DNA of 7,483 nucleotides from an uncultured Oscillospiraceae bacterium (GTDB lineage Bacteria > Bacillota > Clostridia > Oscillospirales > Oscillospiraceae), in assembly GCA_934623545.1 (NCBI GenBank), contig CAKTVN010000076.1:1-7483 (forward strand), written 5' to 3'. Every line of letters starts with the position of its first letter. Positions within the stretch are counted from its first letter, which is position 1. The position numbers were made by a program, and so were the translations under genes. Below the pieces are notes generated by a model, which was given only the letters and a program-made list of their open reading frames with translations, was not told the origin of the DNA and ran no database searches. This document shows, piece after piece, positions 1 through 5,358 of this stretch.

Positions 1-332
1 CGAGGTAGTCGAAATACTCTGCATTTCTTTCGACTTCCATACGTCAAATATTCAACGGGCACACACGTAACGATACGTATCTGTTTATCGTGCGCTCAGG
101 AAACCCGATTTGACGGTCGCCCGAAGGGCGTTCGGTCTACGGAAAGAGGAACGAAAAAACGCACAACAGAACGACTTGTTTTTCTGCGCGTAAGCGCTAT
201 TTTCGCGTCCTGCGCCTCTTTTTTGCATACTTTTTTCTGGCAAGACAGAAAAAAGTATGCCCGCGGAGCGACAGTTGCGGTGTCGCCGCAAAAACGGAAC
301 CTCCGGTGCATCCGGAAAAGTCTTCGGATATA
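1..332. other. Gene-free, hairpin-rich stretch downstream of the HAD gene
   Basis: No convincing gene is present; the short open frames here have low-complexity, Arg/Ser-rich translations and no good ribosome binding site. Visible structure: an 8-bp inverted repeat AGTCGAAA/TTTCGACT (7-14 with 28-35); ACGATA/TATCGT (about 70-90); a 5-bp CGCCC-GAA-GGGCG hairpin (118-130); a 15-bp perfect hairpin at 225-260; and two mutually exclusive small hairpins at 269-291 (GCGACA/TGTCGC or TTGCGG/CCGCAA). The composition is more AT-rich than the genes. The stretch probably consists of dispersed repeat modules at the 3' end of the minus-strand HAD gene; no clear T-tailed terminator for that gene could be assigned. 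Confidence 0.6.
225..260. repeat. Perfect 15-bp hairpin, A/T-run stem
   Basis: The arms GCATACTTTTTTCTG (225-239) and CAGAAAAAAGTATGC (246-260) are perfectly complementary around a 6-nt loop. Neither strand has a T-run straight after the stem (the minus strand continues with A6), so it is not a textbook intrinsic terminator, although it lies 73 nt past the HAD stop codon. A repeat-element hairpin is the better reading. Confidence 0.7.
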
Positions 333-1031
333 TCAAATATTCTTTTTTTGCAGCAGCTCGAGGAGCTCCTCCTCAGATCGGACCTCAAAATCCGGTGCGA
401 CCGCCCCCGGCGCCTCGCCGCCGCGGTTGAGCCACACGGTCGTCCAGCCGCAGGAGGCGGCTCCGGCGACGTCCTGTGTGCAGGAATCGCCGACATAGAT
501 GCAGGGAAGATCGCCCGCCGCGCGCTGCGCCATCTGGAAAATTTCCGGCGCAGGCTTCATCACGCCGCAGGCGTCGGAGATGAAAATGAACTCCGGTGGA
601 ATCCAGCGCCCGATGCCGAGACTTTGGAGCTTGCCCTGCTGCGTATCGACGCCGCCATTCGTGATGACGCCGGTCGCGGCGAATTTTTCCCGGCAGAGGT
701 CGAGCACCGCGTGCATGGCGCTTGAGAGCGCGATGTGCCGCTGCCGCTCGGCGTAGAGCGCCTGCATTTGCAGCGCCTGTGCGGGCGTGATCTCGATACC
801 GACATCGTGAAGCCCGGTCTGATGGCGGTAGACGTGCATCTGGTCCATCGTGATCTTCCCGGTGTGCGCGGCGACAAAGACCTCGTAGCCACGGTGGATG
901 ACGGCGTAAAACGCCTGCGCGGTGCGGTCGGCGTAGCGCGTGCCGAAAAATTGACGGAAGGCTTCCTGATAGGGGACGGCGCGGTCGTAGAGCGTGTCGT
1001 CCAGATCGAAAAAGATGGCTTTTGCCTCCAT
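333..1031 (-). CDS. HAD-superfamily hydrolase (subfamily IA, YjjG/YfnB-like phosphatase)
   Basis: A 232-residue cytosolic phosphatase of the haloacid dehalogenase superfamily. All four HAD motifs are present: motif I FDLDDT with nucleophile D9 and acid/base D11; motif II ITNG with T124; motif III K159 in MKPAPEIF; motif IV GDSCTQD with D182 and D187. Residues 15-100 are a helical C1-type cap, which sets substrate choice. The TNGGVDTQQGKLQSLGI stretch resembles YjjG/YfnB-type nucleotidases, but the substrate cannot be read from sequence; 5'-nucleotides or another small phosphomonoester are both possible. Length is normal for the family. The ATG is preceded by GAGGAG (complement of 1041-1046) at 9-nt spacing. 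The gene diverges from the M28 peptidase gene and appears monocistronic. The family call is firm; the specific activity is inference. Confidence 0.92.
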   Translation of the reverse strand: MEAKAIFFDLDDTLYDRAVPYQEAFRQFFGTRYADRTAQAFYAVIHRGYEVFVAAHTGKITMDQMHVYRHQTGLHDVGIEITPAQALQMQALYAERQRHIALSSAMHAVLDLCREKFAATGVITNGGVDTQQGKLQSLGIGRWIPPEFIFISDACGVMKPAPEIFQMAQRAAGDLPCIYVGDSCTQDVAGAASCGWTTVWLNRGGEAPGAVAPDFEVRSEEELLELLQKKNI

Positions 1032-1060
1032 GCGGGTGCGCTCCTCTCTGCTTTTGCAAA

Positions 1061-1089
1061 ATTATACCATAGAATGCGGAGATAGGCAA
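1061..1089 (-). promoter_or_regulatory. Sigma-A-type promoter for the HAD gene
   Basis: On the minus strand, TTGCCT (1084-1089) and a perfect TATAAT (1061-1066) are separated by 17 bp. Transcription would start near 1054, giving a leader of about 23 nt that includes the ribosome binding site. Confidence 0.7.
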
Positions 1090-1103
1090 GAAAAACGCCG
1101 CGC

Positions 1104-1132
1104 TTGACAGGGCGGCGCGTACAGGATAGTAT
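1104..1132 (+). promoter_or_regulatory. Sigma-A-type promoter for the M28 peptidase gene
   Basis: A perfect TTGACA (1104-1109), a 17-bp spacer and TAGTAT (1127-1132). The expected start is near 1139, about 40 nt before the chosen ATG. Its -35 box lies only 14 bp from the -35 box of the divergent HAD promoter, so the two polymerases may interfere or share a regulator. No clear operator is visible. Confidence 0.7.
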
Positions 1133-1165
1133 AAAACGAAAAGACGGCGCGCCTGCGTGCCTGTT

Positions 1166-1173
1166 GGGAGGAA
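1166..1173 (+). promoter_or_regulatory. Ribosome binding site fixing the M28 start
   Basis: GGGAGGAA lies 5 nt before the ATG at 1179. It supports this start over the in-frame TTG at 1104, which is part of the -35 box and so cannot be in the transcript. Confidence 0.85.
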
Positions 1174-1178
1174 CTTCC

Positions 1179-3059
1179 ATGAGAAAGAGAATGCTCTGTG
1201 CGGCGCTGTGCTTGTGTCTCCTGCTTTCACTGTGCGCGTGTGCGCGGAAGGAAATGTCTGCGCCGGATGCGGAGCCGGAGGTACAGGAAGAGGCGATTTA
1301 TACGCTGCCGGAGCTTTCGCCGGAGGCGGAGCCGGACGCAGCCTCCGCGCAGGCGCTTTTGGAGTATCTGACCTCGCCGCAGCTGGCGGGGCGCGCGGTC
1401 GGCAGCGACGGCAATGTGCGCACGGCGCATGATCTCGCGGCGCTGCTTCAGGGGCTCGGCTATGCGCCATTTGCGGAGAAGTATTGCATTCCCTACACCG
1501 ACCGACTGGTGCGGCAGGAAAGCGCGGAGGCGTCGCTGACGCTCGTCTCCGCCGACGGCACACGCACGGAGCTGACCGCCGGGGCAGACTACATCTATTA
1601 TCCGGTCTATGAGACGATCGATGTGTCGCTTTCACTCTCCGGAGACAAGGAAACTGCGGCAGCGCGCGAGGCGATCTACTGCGGAGAAGCAGCGGATGCG
1701 CGCGCCTTCGTGATCGGGCAGCCGGAGGCGATCGCGTTTGCCTGCGGCGATCTGGACGCGCAGATCACGCTCAACAACAATCTGGAGCAGGACCGGGGCG
1801 CGTATTTCCTGCTCGATGAACGCTTCGGCGAGCTGCTCTCGCAGGAGGGCGTGCGGGCGGAGCTGCATCTCGGCGCGTGCGCCGAGGTCGGGCAGGCGCT
1901 GAACGTCGTGGCGGTGCGGCGCGGAAGCTCCGGAAGGACGGCGCTCGTGATCGGCGCGCACTTTGACGGAAGCGGCTTCTGCGGAAATGCGTATTACCCG
2001 TCGGCGTATGACAACGCTTCGGGTACGACGGCAATGATCATGGCGGCGTGGCTGCTGGCGAACGCGGAGCTGAAGTCAGACCTCATCTTCGCCGCCTTCA
2101 ACGGTGAGGAGACCGGGCTCAACGGCTCAGCGGCGCTGGCGGAGACGCTCTGCGAGGGCTATGATTCCGTGACGGTGCTCAATCTGGACTGCATGGGACT
2201 TGCAGCGGACGACGGCTATACCATCTCCGGCGGGGAGTATGCCTTCTCCGATTTCGCAAAGACGCTGGACAATTTCGCGCCGTGCGAGACGCAGATGCCG
2301 AGCGACCATTTGAGCTTCGACGAAATTGAAACTGCGCTCGCAACCAATCTGGCGGACAAAGACGCGATGAAATATATGACCTCGCTGATGCACACGCGCG
2401 GCGACACGGCGGACAAGCTCAGCGCGGAGCGCGTCCTGCGTGCGGCGCAGCTGGTCGCGGCGTATGTGGAGCAGGAGAATTATCCGCGCCGCTGGTCGGA
2501 AAACGAGGATATGCAACTGCTCTATGAAATTCCGTATCATCTCATGCCCTATGCGGGCATGGACGAGGCGTTCGTGCAGGCGCTTTCCCCGGATGGCAGC
2601 GGCGCGAGCTTTGAGCAGACGTATGACACATGGGAGGCGCTGGAGGCGGAGACTGGGCTTCATGTCCTGCGGACGGACACGCCGCTCGAGGGCGGCATTT
2701 ATCTGAGCATCTGGAGCAGCGACAGCGAAAACGGAAGCGCCTACAGCGTGGACGGCTTCTGCGGCGCGCAGACGGAGGATGTTTACGTCAGCCAGGAGTT
2801 CCAGCTGTTTTTGGGGCAGGAGATCGAGAGCTCCATCCGTGCGATGGGAAACGAGGCGGTCGAGGTCACGACCGAGACGTATGCGCTGGAGGAGATCGGC
2901 GCGGAGGCGACGATCTATCAGATCAAGTATACAAGCGGCGAGACCGATGTGGTGGGCGCGTTCATCGCGGACAATATCCTCTACATCTGCGAGGCGGACG
3001 GGGTACCGGAGGACCCGACCGGCTGGATGCAAAGGTTTTTGGAACAGTACCGCGCTTAA
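1179..3059 (+). CDS. M28-family zinc aminopeptidase-like lipoprotein
   Basis: A 626-residue exported metallopeptidase. The N-terminus is a lipoprotein signal: MRKR, a hydrophobic Cys/Leu core, then a LCAC lipobox with C21 as the likely lipidated residue, followed by an acidic linker (about 25-55). Residues 55-250 hold the start of the peptidase fold with a possible PA-like insert. The di-zinc centre is complete: ligands H261 (AHFD), D278 (YDNASG), E311 (NGEETG), D337 (NLDCMG) and H405 (MHTRGDT), with catalytic D263 and E310. The family releases N-terminal residues from peptides; here the enzyme would sit on the outer face of the membrane. Residues about 445-626 form an extra C-terminal region I do not recognise. 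The gene is monocistronic with its own promoter, and copy 1 of the structured repeat begins 4 nt past the stop. Peptide specificity is unknown. Confidence 0.92.
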   Translation: MRKRMLCAALCLCLLLSLCACARKEMSAPDAEPEVQEEAIYTLPELSPEAEPDAASAQALLEYLTSPQLAGRAVGSDGNVRTAHDLAALLQGLGYAPFAEKYCIPYTDRLVRQESAEASLTLVSADGTRTELTAGADYIYYPVYETIDVSLSLSGDKETAAAREAIYCGEAADARAFVIGQPEAIAFACGDLDAQITLNNNLEQDRGAYFLLDERFGELLSQEGVRAELHLGACAEVGQALNVVAVRRGSSGRTALVIGAHFDGSGFCGNAYYPSAYDNASGTTAMIMAAWLLANAELKSDLIFAAFNGEETGLNGSAALAETLCEGYDSVTVLNLDCMGLAADDGYTISGGEYAFSDFAKTLDNFAPCETQMPSDHLSFDEIETALATNLADKDAMKYMTSLMHTRGDTADKLSAERVLRAAQLVAAYVEQENYPRRWSENEDMQLLYEIPYHLMPYAGMDEAFVQALSPDGSGASFEQTYDTWEALEAETGLHVLRTDTPLEGGIYLSIWSSDSENGSAYSVDGFCGAQTEDVYVSQEFQLFLGQEIESSIRAMGNEAVEVTTETYALEEIGAEATIYQIKYTSGETDVVGAFIADNILYICEADGVPEDPTGWMQRFLEQYRA

Positions 3060-3062
3060 GCG

Positions 3063-3251
3063 CTCAAACGCGATTCGCTTCGCTGCCATCGCGTTTGAAA
3101 AGGCTGCACGATGCGGCGCGCATAAATTTTGCACCGCAGGTGCAAAATTTCCACACTTGCATCGTGTAAAGTGTTTTATCCGACGTACACGCCGCCGGAT
3201 AAAACCTATCTGCACTTTATTCCGCCGTGCGCGGCGGAACTCTACGAGGTC
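3063..3251 (+). repeat. Modular hairpin repeat element, copy 1
   Basis: Found again in inverted orientation at 5359-5597. The 115-nt core (3063-3177) contains an 11-bp hairpin (3064-3074 with 3088-3098), then a long stem-loop made of CACGATGC/GCATCGTG (3107-3114 with 3159-3166) enclosing a perfect 12-bp, 3-nt-loop hairpin (3124-3135 with 3139-3150). A copy-specific middle (3178-3223) supplies the hairpin GTTTTATCCG/CGGATAAAAC (3173-3182 with 3196-3205), framed by TAAAGT/ACTTTA. The last 28 nt (3224-3251) match copy 2 exactly and here form part of a TTCCGCCG-TGCG-CGGCGGAA hairpin (3220-3239). It starts 4 nt after the M28 stop and fills the gap between convergent genes. It may act in the 3' UTR, or be a REP/MITE-like dispersed element. 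Confidence 0.85.
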
Positions 3252-3260
3252 TCCAATAAA

Positions 3261-3300
3261 ATGTGCGCCCGGTCCTTATGAACCGGGCGCACATCTTTTA
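3261..3300. terminator. Bidirectional intrinsic terminator between M28 and DUF4097 genes
   Basis: A 13-bp perfect GC-rich stem (3261-3273 with 3282-3294) around an 8-nt loop. CTTTTA follows on the plus strand and TTTTATT on the minus strand. It can end both the M28 transcript and the converging DUF4097 transcript, whose stop is at 3308. Confidence 0.85.
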
Positions 3301-3307
3301 AGTTTTC

Positions 3308-4207
3308 TCAGTCAGCCGCCTTCAGACTCAGGCTGCCGGAGGTGGTCTCAACGGAGACATCTGCGTTTTCGCGGCGCTCCGCGCCGGGGAGGTCATTGCT
3401 GACGCTGCCGCTGACGGTGCTGAAGCGATAGCCGAATGCGGCATCGCGGGGCAGAAGCAGCGTAACGCTGCCGGAGACGGTGCTGACATCGAGCGCCTCC
3501 GGCATCTGCACGGAGAAAAGGCGGACGGAGCCGGAGGTCGCCTCGGCGTCGGCACGCAGGAAGCTTCCGGAGATGTCGATGCTGCCGCTGACGCCGCTCA
3601 GATGCAGCTCCCGCGCATCGAGCTGCGTGCAGCGAAGCGACCCGCTGACCGTTCCGATGTTGAGCGTCCCGACGCGGATGTTTTCAAGCTCCATGCCCCC
3701 GGACACGCCGGAGATGAAAAGCGTATCCGCATTCACATCCCGCGCGTCCAGCTTCGCGGAGGCGAGCTCCAGCGAAAGCTCCTCCAGAGACGCTTCGGGC
3801 AGCTCCAGTGTGAGCCGCTTCTCGGGCACACGCGAGACGCCGCCTTGACAGGGCTCGATGGACAGTGCGCCGTCCTGAACGCGGTAACGCAGACGGTACT
3901 GGTCCTCGCCGGAATAATCCTCGGAAAAATGAAGCCTGCCGTCCGTGGAGGCGCGGAGCGTGATGCTGCCGGTGAGCCAGCTGAGCCGGACGCTGCGGAC
4001 TTCCCCGGCGTCAAGGTCTGCGCCGCCGACGGTATAGTCGTCCGCCTCGTCGTAGGTGATGGTATCGGACGAAGTGCTGCTCGGCAGCAGCGGCGCGGCG
4101 CGTCCTTCGTCCCGGTTTTTCAGCAGCAGCATCAAAACGGAGCCGGCTGCGATGAGCAGGATCACGCCCCACAGCAGGGCGCGCAGAAGCTTTGTTTTTC
4201 GGTCCAT
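3308..4207 (-). CDS. Membrane-anchored DUF4097-family beta-strand repeat protein
   Basis: A 299-residue protein with a short basic N-terminus (MDRKTK), one hydrophobic segment (about 8-30, LRALLWGVILLIAAG...) and an extracellular C-terminal part, so probably a type II membrane or uncleaved-signal protein. From about residue 155 on it has seven short repeats of about 20 residues centred on V/T-SG-S/G (FISGVSGG, NIGTVSGS, HLSGVSGS, AEATSGS, VSTVSGS, FSTVSGS, VETTSGS), as in DUF4097 'putative adhesin' proteins, which are expected to fold as a beta-solenoid. Molecular function is not established for this family; some members sit beside envelope-stress or phage-shock-like genes, but none is seen here. 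The start is set by GGAGG 7 nt before the ATG. The frame stays open upstream through the MITE-like element, but this extension lies upstream of the promoter and is rejected. Confidence 0.88.
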   Translation of the reverse strand: MDRKTKLLRALLWGVILLIAAGSVLMLLLKNRDEGRAAPLLPSSTSSDTITYDEADDYTVGGADLDAGEVRSVRLSWLTGSITLRASTDGRLHFSEDYSGEDQYRLRYRVQDGALSIEPCQGGVSRVPEKRLTLELPEASLEELSLELASAKLDARDVNADTLFISGVSGGMELENIRVGTLNIGTVSGSLRCTQLDARELHLSGVSGSIDISGSFLRADAEATSGSVRLFSVQMPEALDVSTVSGSVTLLLPRDAAFGYRFSTVSGSVSNDLPGAERRENADVSVETTSGSLSLKAAD

Positions 4208-4214
4208 GATATAT

Positions 4215-4219
4215 CCTCC
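4215..4219 (-). promoter_or_regulatory. Ribosome binding site fixing the DUF4097 start
   Basis: GGAGG on the minus strand, 7 nt from the ATG at 4207. It argues against any of the upstream in-frame starts up to 4582. Confidence 0.85.
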
Positions 4220-4255
4220 ATGACAGTCATGTGAAACGGCAAAAATGCAAGAGAC

Positions 4256-4284
4256 ATCATACCGCCGTTTTGCGGCCGCGTCAA
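4256..4284 (-). promoter_or_regulatory. Strong sigma-A-type promoter for the DUF4097 gene
   Basis: Minus-strand TTGACG (4279-4284), a 17-bp spacer and TATGAT (4256-4261). The start would be near 4249, giving a leader of about 42 nt. The -35 box is 23 bp from the end of the MITE-like element, so the insertion left the promoter core intact but replaced what lay just upstream. Confidence 0.8.
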
Positions 4285-4307
4285 GCGGAGATCCTGAAAA
4301 AGGAAAC

Positions 4308-4476
4308 TTAAGGCAACACCGCACAATTGCGTCTTCGCGCTTCGTCGGATCTTTTTCACCAATTCTGCGGTTTGAAAAGCTTGAAATACATACAGTATTC
4401 CTGCACTTTTCAAACCTTGACTTGGCGAAAAATCTCTCGCCGAATCTGCTTGCCGAATTGTGCGGTGTTGCCTTAA
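4308..4476. mobile_element. 169-bp MITE-like element with 21-bp perfect terminal inverted repeats
   Basis: The two ends (4308-4328 and 4456-4476) are perfect 21-bp inverted repeats starting TTAAGGCAACACCGC. A second 11-bp inverted repeat GGTTTGAAAAG/CTTTTCAAACC (4369-4379 with 4406-4416) lies at the exact centre, and the intervening arms are also partly complementary (for example TCTTTTTCACCAA against the reverse complement of TTGGCGAAAAATC). The whole unit therefore folds as one long imperfect hairpin. It encodes no transposase and is more AT-rich than its surroundings, as expected of a non-autonomous element moved in trans. The outermost TTAA at both ends is self-complementary and could be a 4-bp target duplication (or contain a TA duplication) instead of element sequence. 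The mobilising transposase family cannot be named. Confidence 0.8.
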
Positions 4477-4519
4477 CACAAAGTTTGATACGACAAACAA
4501 TTTCCCTTGACTTTGTGTT
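4475..4519. repeat. 10-bp inverted repeat overlapping the mntP promoter
   Basis: AACACAAAGT (4475-4484) and ACTTTGTGTT (4510-4519) are perfectly complementary, 25 nt apart. The right arm covers the end of the mntP -35 box and the start of the spacer; two bases of the left arm belong to the MITE end. It could be a two-half-site operator or chance; it does not resemble the MntR box I know. Confidence 0.45.
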
Positions 4520-4535
4520 TTGAACATGGTAACTT
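4507..4535 (+). promoter_or_regulatory. Promoter for the mntP leader
   Basis: TTGACT (4507-4512), a 17-bp spacer and TAACTT (4530-4535). The -35 box is good and the -10 box weak. The predicted start near 4542 coincides with the 5' edge of the riboswitch aptamer, which supports the call. Confidence 0.6.
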
Positions 4536-4540
4536 AATAA

Positions 4541-4624
4541 AGTTGAGGGAGTAATCGGCATGAAAATGCGGTGCGTCAACACACTGACCGACCGGCCTGG
4601 CGTACCTTAATTGATGAGACTCAC
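4541..4624 (+). ncRNA. yybP-ykoY manganese riboswitch (aptamer)
   Basis: Conserved pieces of the yybP-ykoY class appear in order: GGGAGTAA (4547-4554, the loop-1 metal-site sequence), a GCAT-GAAA-ATGC hairpin (4558-4569), GTCAACA (4575-4581), ACCGGCCTGG (4591-4600) and GATGAGACTCA (4613-4623). TGAG (4544-4547) can pair with CTCA (4620-4623) to close the basal stem. This class senses Mn2+ and usually turns on Mn exporters of the MntP type or P-type ATPases, matching the gene downstream. The assignment rests on motif recall plus gene context, not on a covariance-model score. Confidence 0.92.
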
Positions 4625-4640
4625 AGATGGCAGGACTCTT

Positions 4641-4697
4641 GCCGTGTGTGCGTCTTTTTGTTTGAGCAGACACGGCTTCGCGTCTGCTTTATTTTTT
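4641..4697 (+). terminator. Riboswitch expression platform: intrinsic terminator with competing antiterminator
   Basis: AGCAGACACG-GCTT-CGCGTCTGCT (4665-4688) forms a 10-bp stem with one A-C mismatch, followed by TTATTTTTT (4689-4697): a good intrinsic terminator 61 nt before the mntP ATG. An upstream GCCGTGT (4641-4647) is complementary to ACACGGC (4670-4676), which includes half of the terminator's 5' arm, so it can act as antiterminator. The likely logic is read-through when Mn2+ is bound; that direction is inferred from the known class. Confidence 0.75.
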
Positions 4698-4702
4698 ACG
4701 GC

Positions 4703-4735
4703 GGAAGCTCTGAATGGTTTAGGGGCAGAGCTTCC
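4703..4735 (+). promoter_or_regulatory. Second hairpin just upstream of the mntP ribosome binding site
   Basis: A perfect 10-bp stem GGAAGCTCTG/CAGAGCTTCC (4703-4712 with 4726-4735) with a 13-nt loop. GGAAAAAACAGG follows, so it is not a U-tailed terminator. It ends 9 nt before the AGGAG site (4745-4749) and may stabilise or expose the translation start, or be a 5' cap on read-through mRNA. Confidence 0.5.
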
Positions 4736-4757
4736 GGAAAAAACAGGAGTGTGTTTT

Positions 4758-5345
4758 ATGGGATTTGCAGAGCTGATACTTCTTGCGGTGGGGCTTTCGA
4801 TGGACGCGTTTGCCGTGTCCGTCTGTAAGGGGCTTGCCATGCCGCGCGTGCGCTTTCGCGACGCCGCCGTCTGCGGCGTCTGGTTCGGAGGCTTTCAGGC
4901 GCTGATGCCGTTTCTCGGCTATGTCCTCGGCGCACGGTTTGAAAAGTACATCAATACGATCTCGTCCTGGGTGGCGTTCGTGCTGCTCGCGGCGATCGGG
5001 TTCAATATGCTGCGCGAGGCGCTGAGCAGGGAGGAGGAGCACGCCTCCGTGGGGCTGGACTTCAAGACCATGCTCGTCATGGCGGTCGCGACCAGCATCG
5101 ACGCGCTGGCGGTCGGCATCACGTTCGCGTGCGTGCCGCTGGAGCTGATCGCGGCGAGCGAGCTGCTCAATACCGTGTTCGGCGTGTGCATCATCGGCGC
5201 GACGACGTTCTGTATCTCCTGCGCGGGCGTCAAGTTCGGGAACATCTTCGGAATGCGCTGGAAATCGAGAGCGGAGGTCGCGGGCGGCGTCATTCTCATC
5301 CTGATCGGCGTCAAGATTTTGCTCGAGCATTTCGGCGTCCTGTGA
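4758..5345 (+). CDS. mntP: Manganese efflux pump MntP (YebN)
   Basis: A 195-residue integral membrane protein that exports Mn2+; E. coli MntP has 188 residues. Six hydrophobic segments are visible (about 4-24, 36-57, 69-89, 104-124, 138-158, 174-193). The family's two internal-repeat acidic motifs are intact: GLSMDAFAVSVCKG with D16 and ATSIDALAVGI with D115; GFQALMPFLG (45-54) is also typical. The ATG at 4758 follows AGGAG (4745-4749) with 8-nt spacing. An in-frame TTG at 4611 lies inside the riboswitch aptamer and is rejected. The gene is transcribed alone behind the yybP-ykoY leader, so expression should rise with intracellular Mn2+. Copy 2 of the structured repeat begins 13 nt past the stop. 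Confidence 0.96.
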   Translation: MGFAELILLAVGLSMDAFAVSVCKGLAMPRVRFRDAAVCGVWFGGFQALMPFLGYVLGARFEKYINTISSWVAFVLLAAIGFNMLREALSREEEHASVGLDFKTMLVMAVATSIDALAVGITFACVPLELIAASELLNTVFGVCIIGATTFCISCAGVKFGNIFGMRWKSRAEVAGGVILILIGVKILLEHFGVL

Positions 5346-5358
5346 CAGACCATAAAAT

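Noticed and set aside
285..310. Terminator for the HAD gene on the minus strand (CGGA-GGT-TCCG then T5)
   Set aside because: The stem is only 4 bp; too weak to call.
85..498. Short open frames in the first 500 bases
   Set aside because: They cross hairpins and the HAD gene end, have no good ribosome binding sites, and have repeat-like basic translations.
1104..1178. 25-residue N-terminal extension of the M28 gene from a TTG start
   Set aside because: The TTG is the first half of the -35 box TTGACA, the extension has no ribosome binding site, and the lipoprotein signal begins at the ATG at 1179.
2127..3215. Long antisense open frame opposite the M28 gene
   Set aside because: A shadow of GC-rich codons: Arg/Ala/His-rich with no recognisable motif, opposite an intact metallopeptidase. 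The same applies to the open frame at 385-1635 (minus) over the HAD gene.
4208..4582. Upstream extension of the DUF4097 frame
   Set aside because: It runs through the promoter and the MITE-like element; a good GGAGG and a membrane anchor start at 4207.
4703..4735. Hairpin taken as a second terminator for the mntP leader
   Set aside because: It is followed by GGAAAAAA rather than a T-run, so I kept it only as a possible translational or stability element.
4611..4757. In-frame extension of mntP from a TTG
   Set aside because: The sequence is the riboswitch aptamer end, terminator and leader; MntP proteins start at the hydrophobic segment that begins at 4758.
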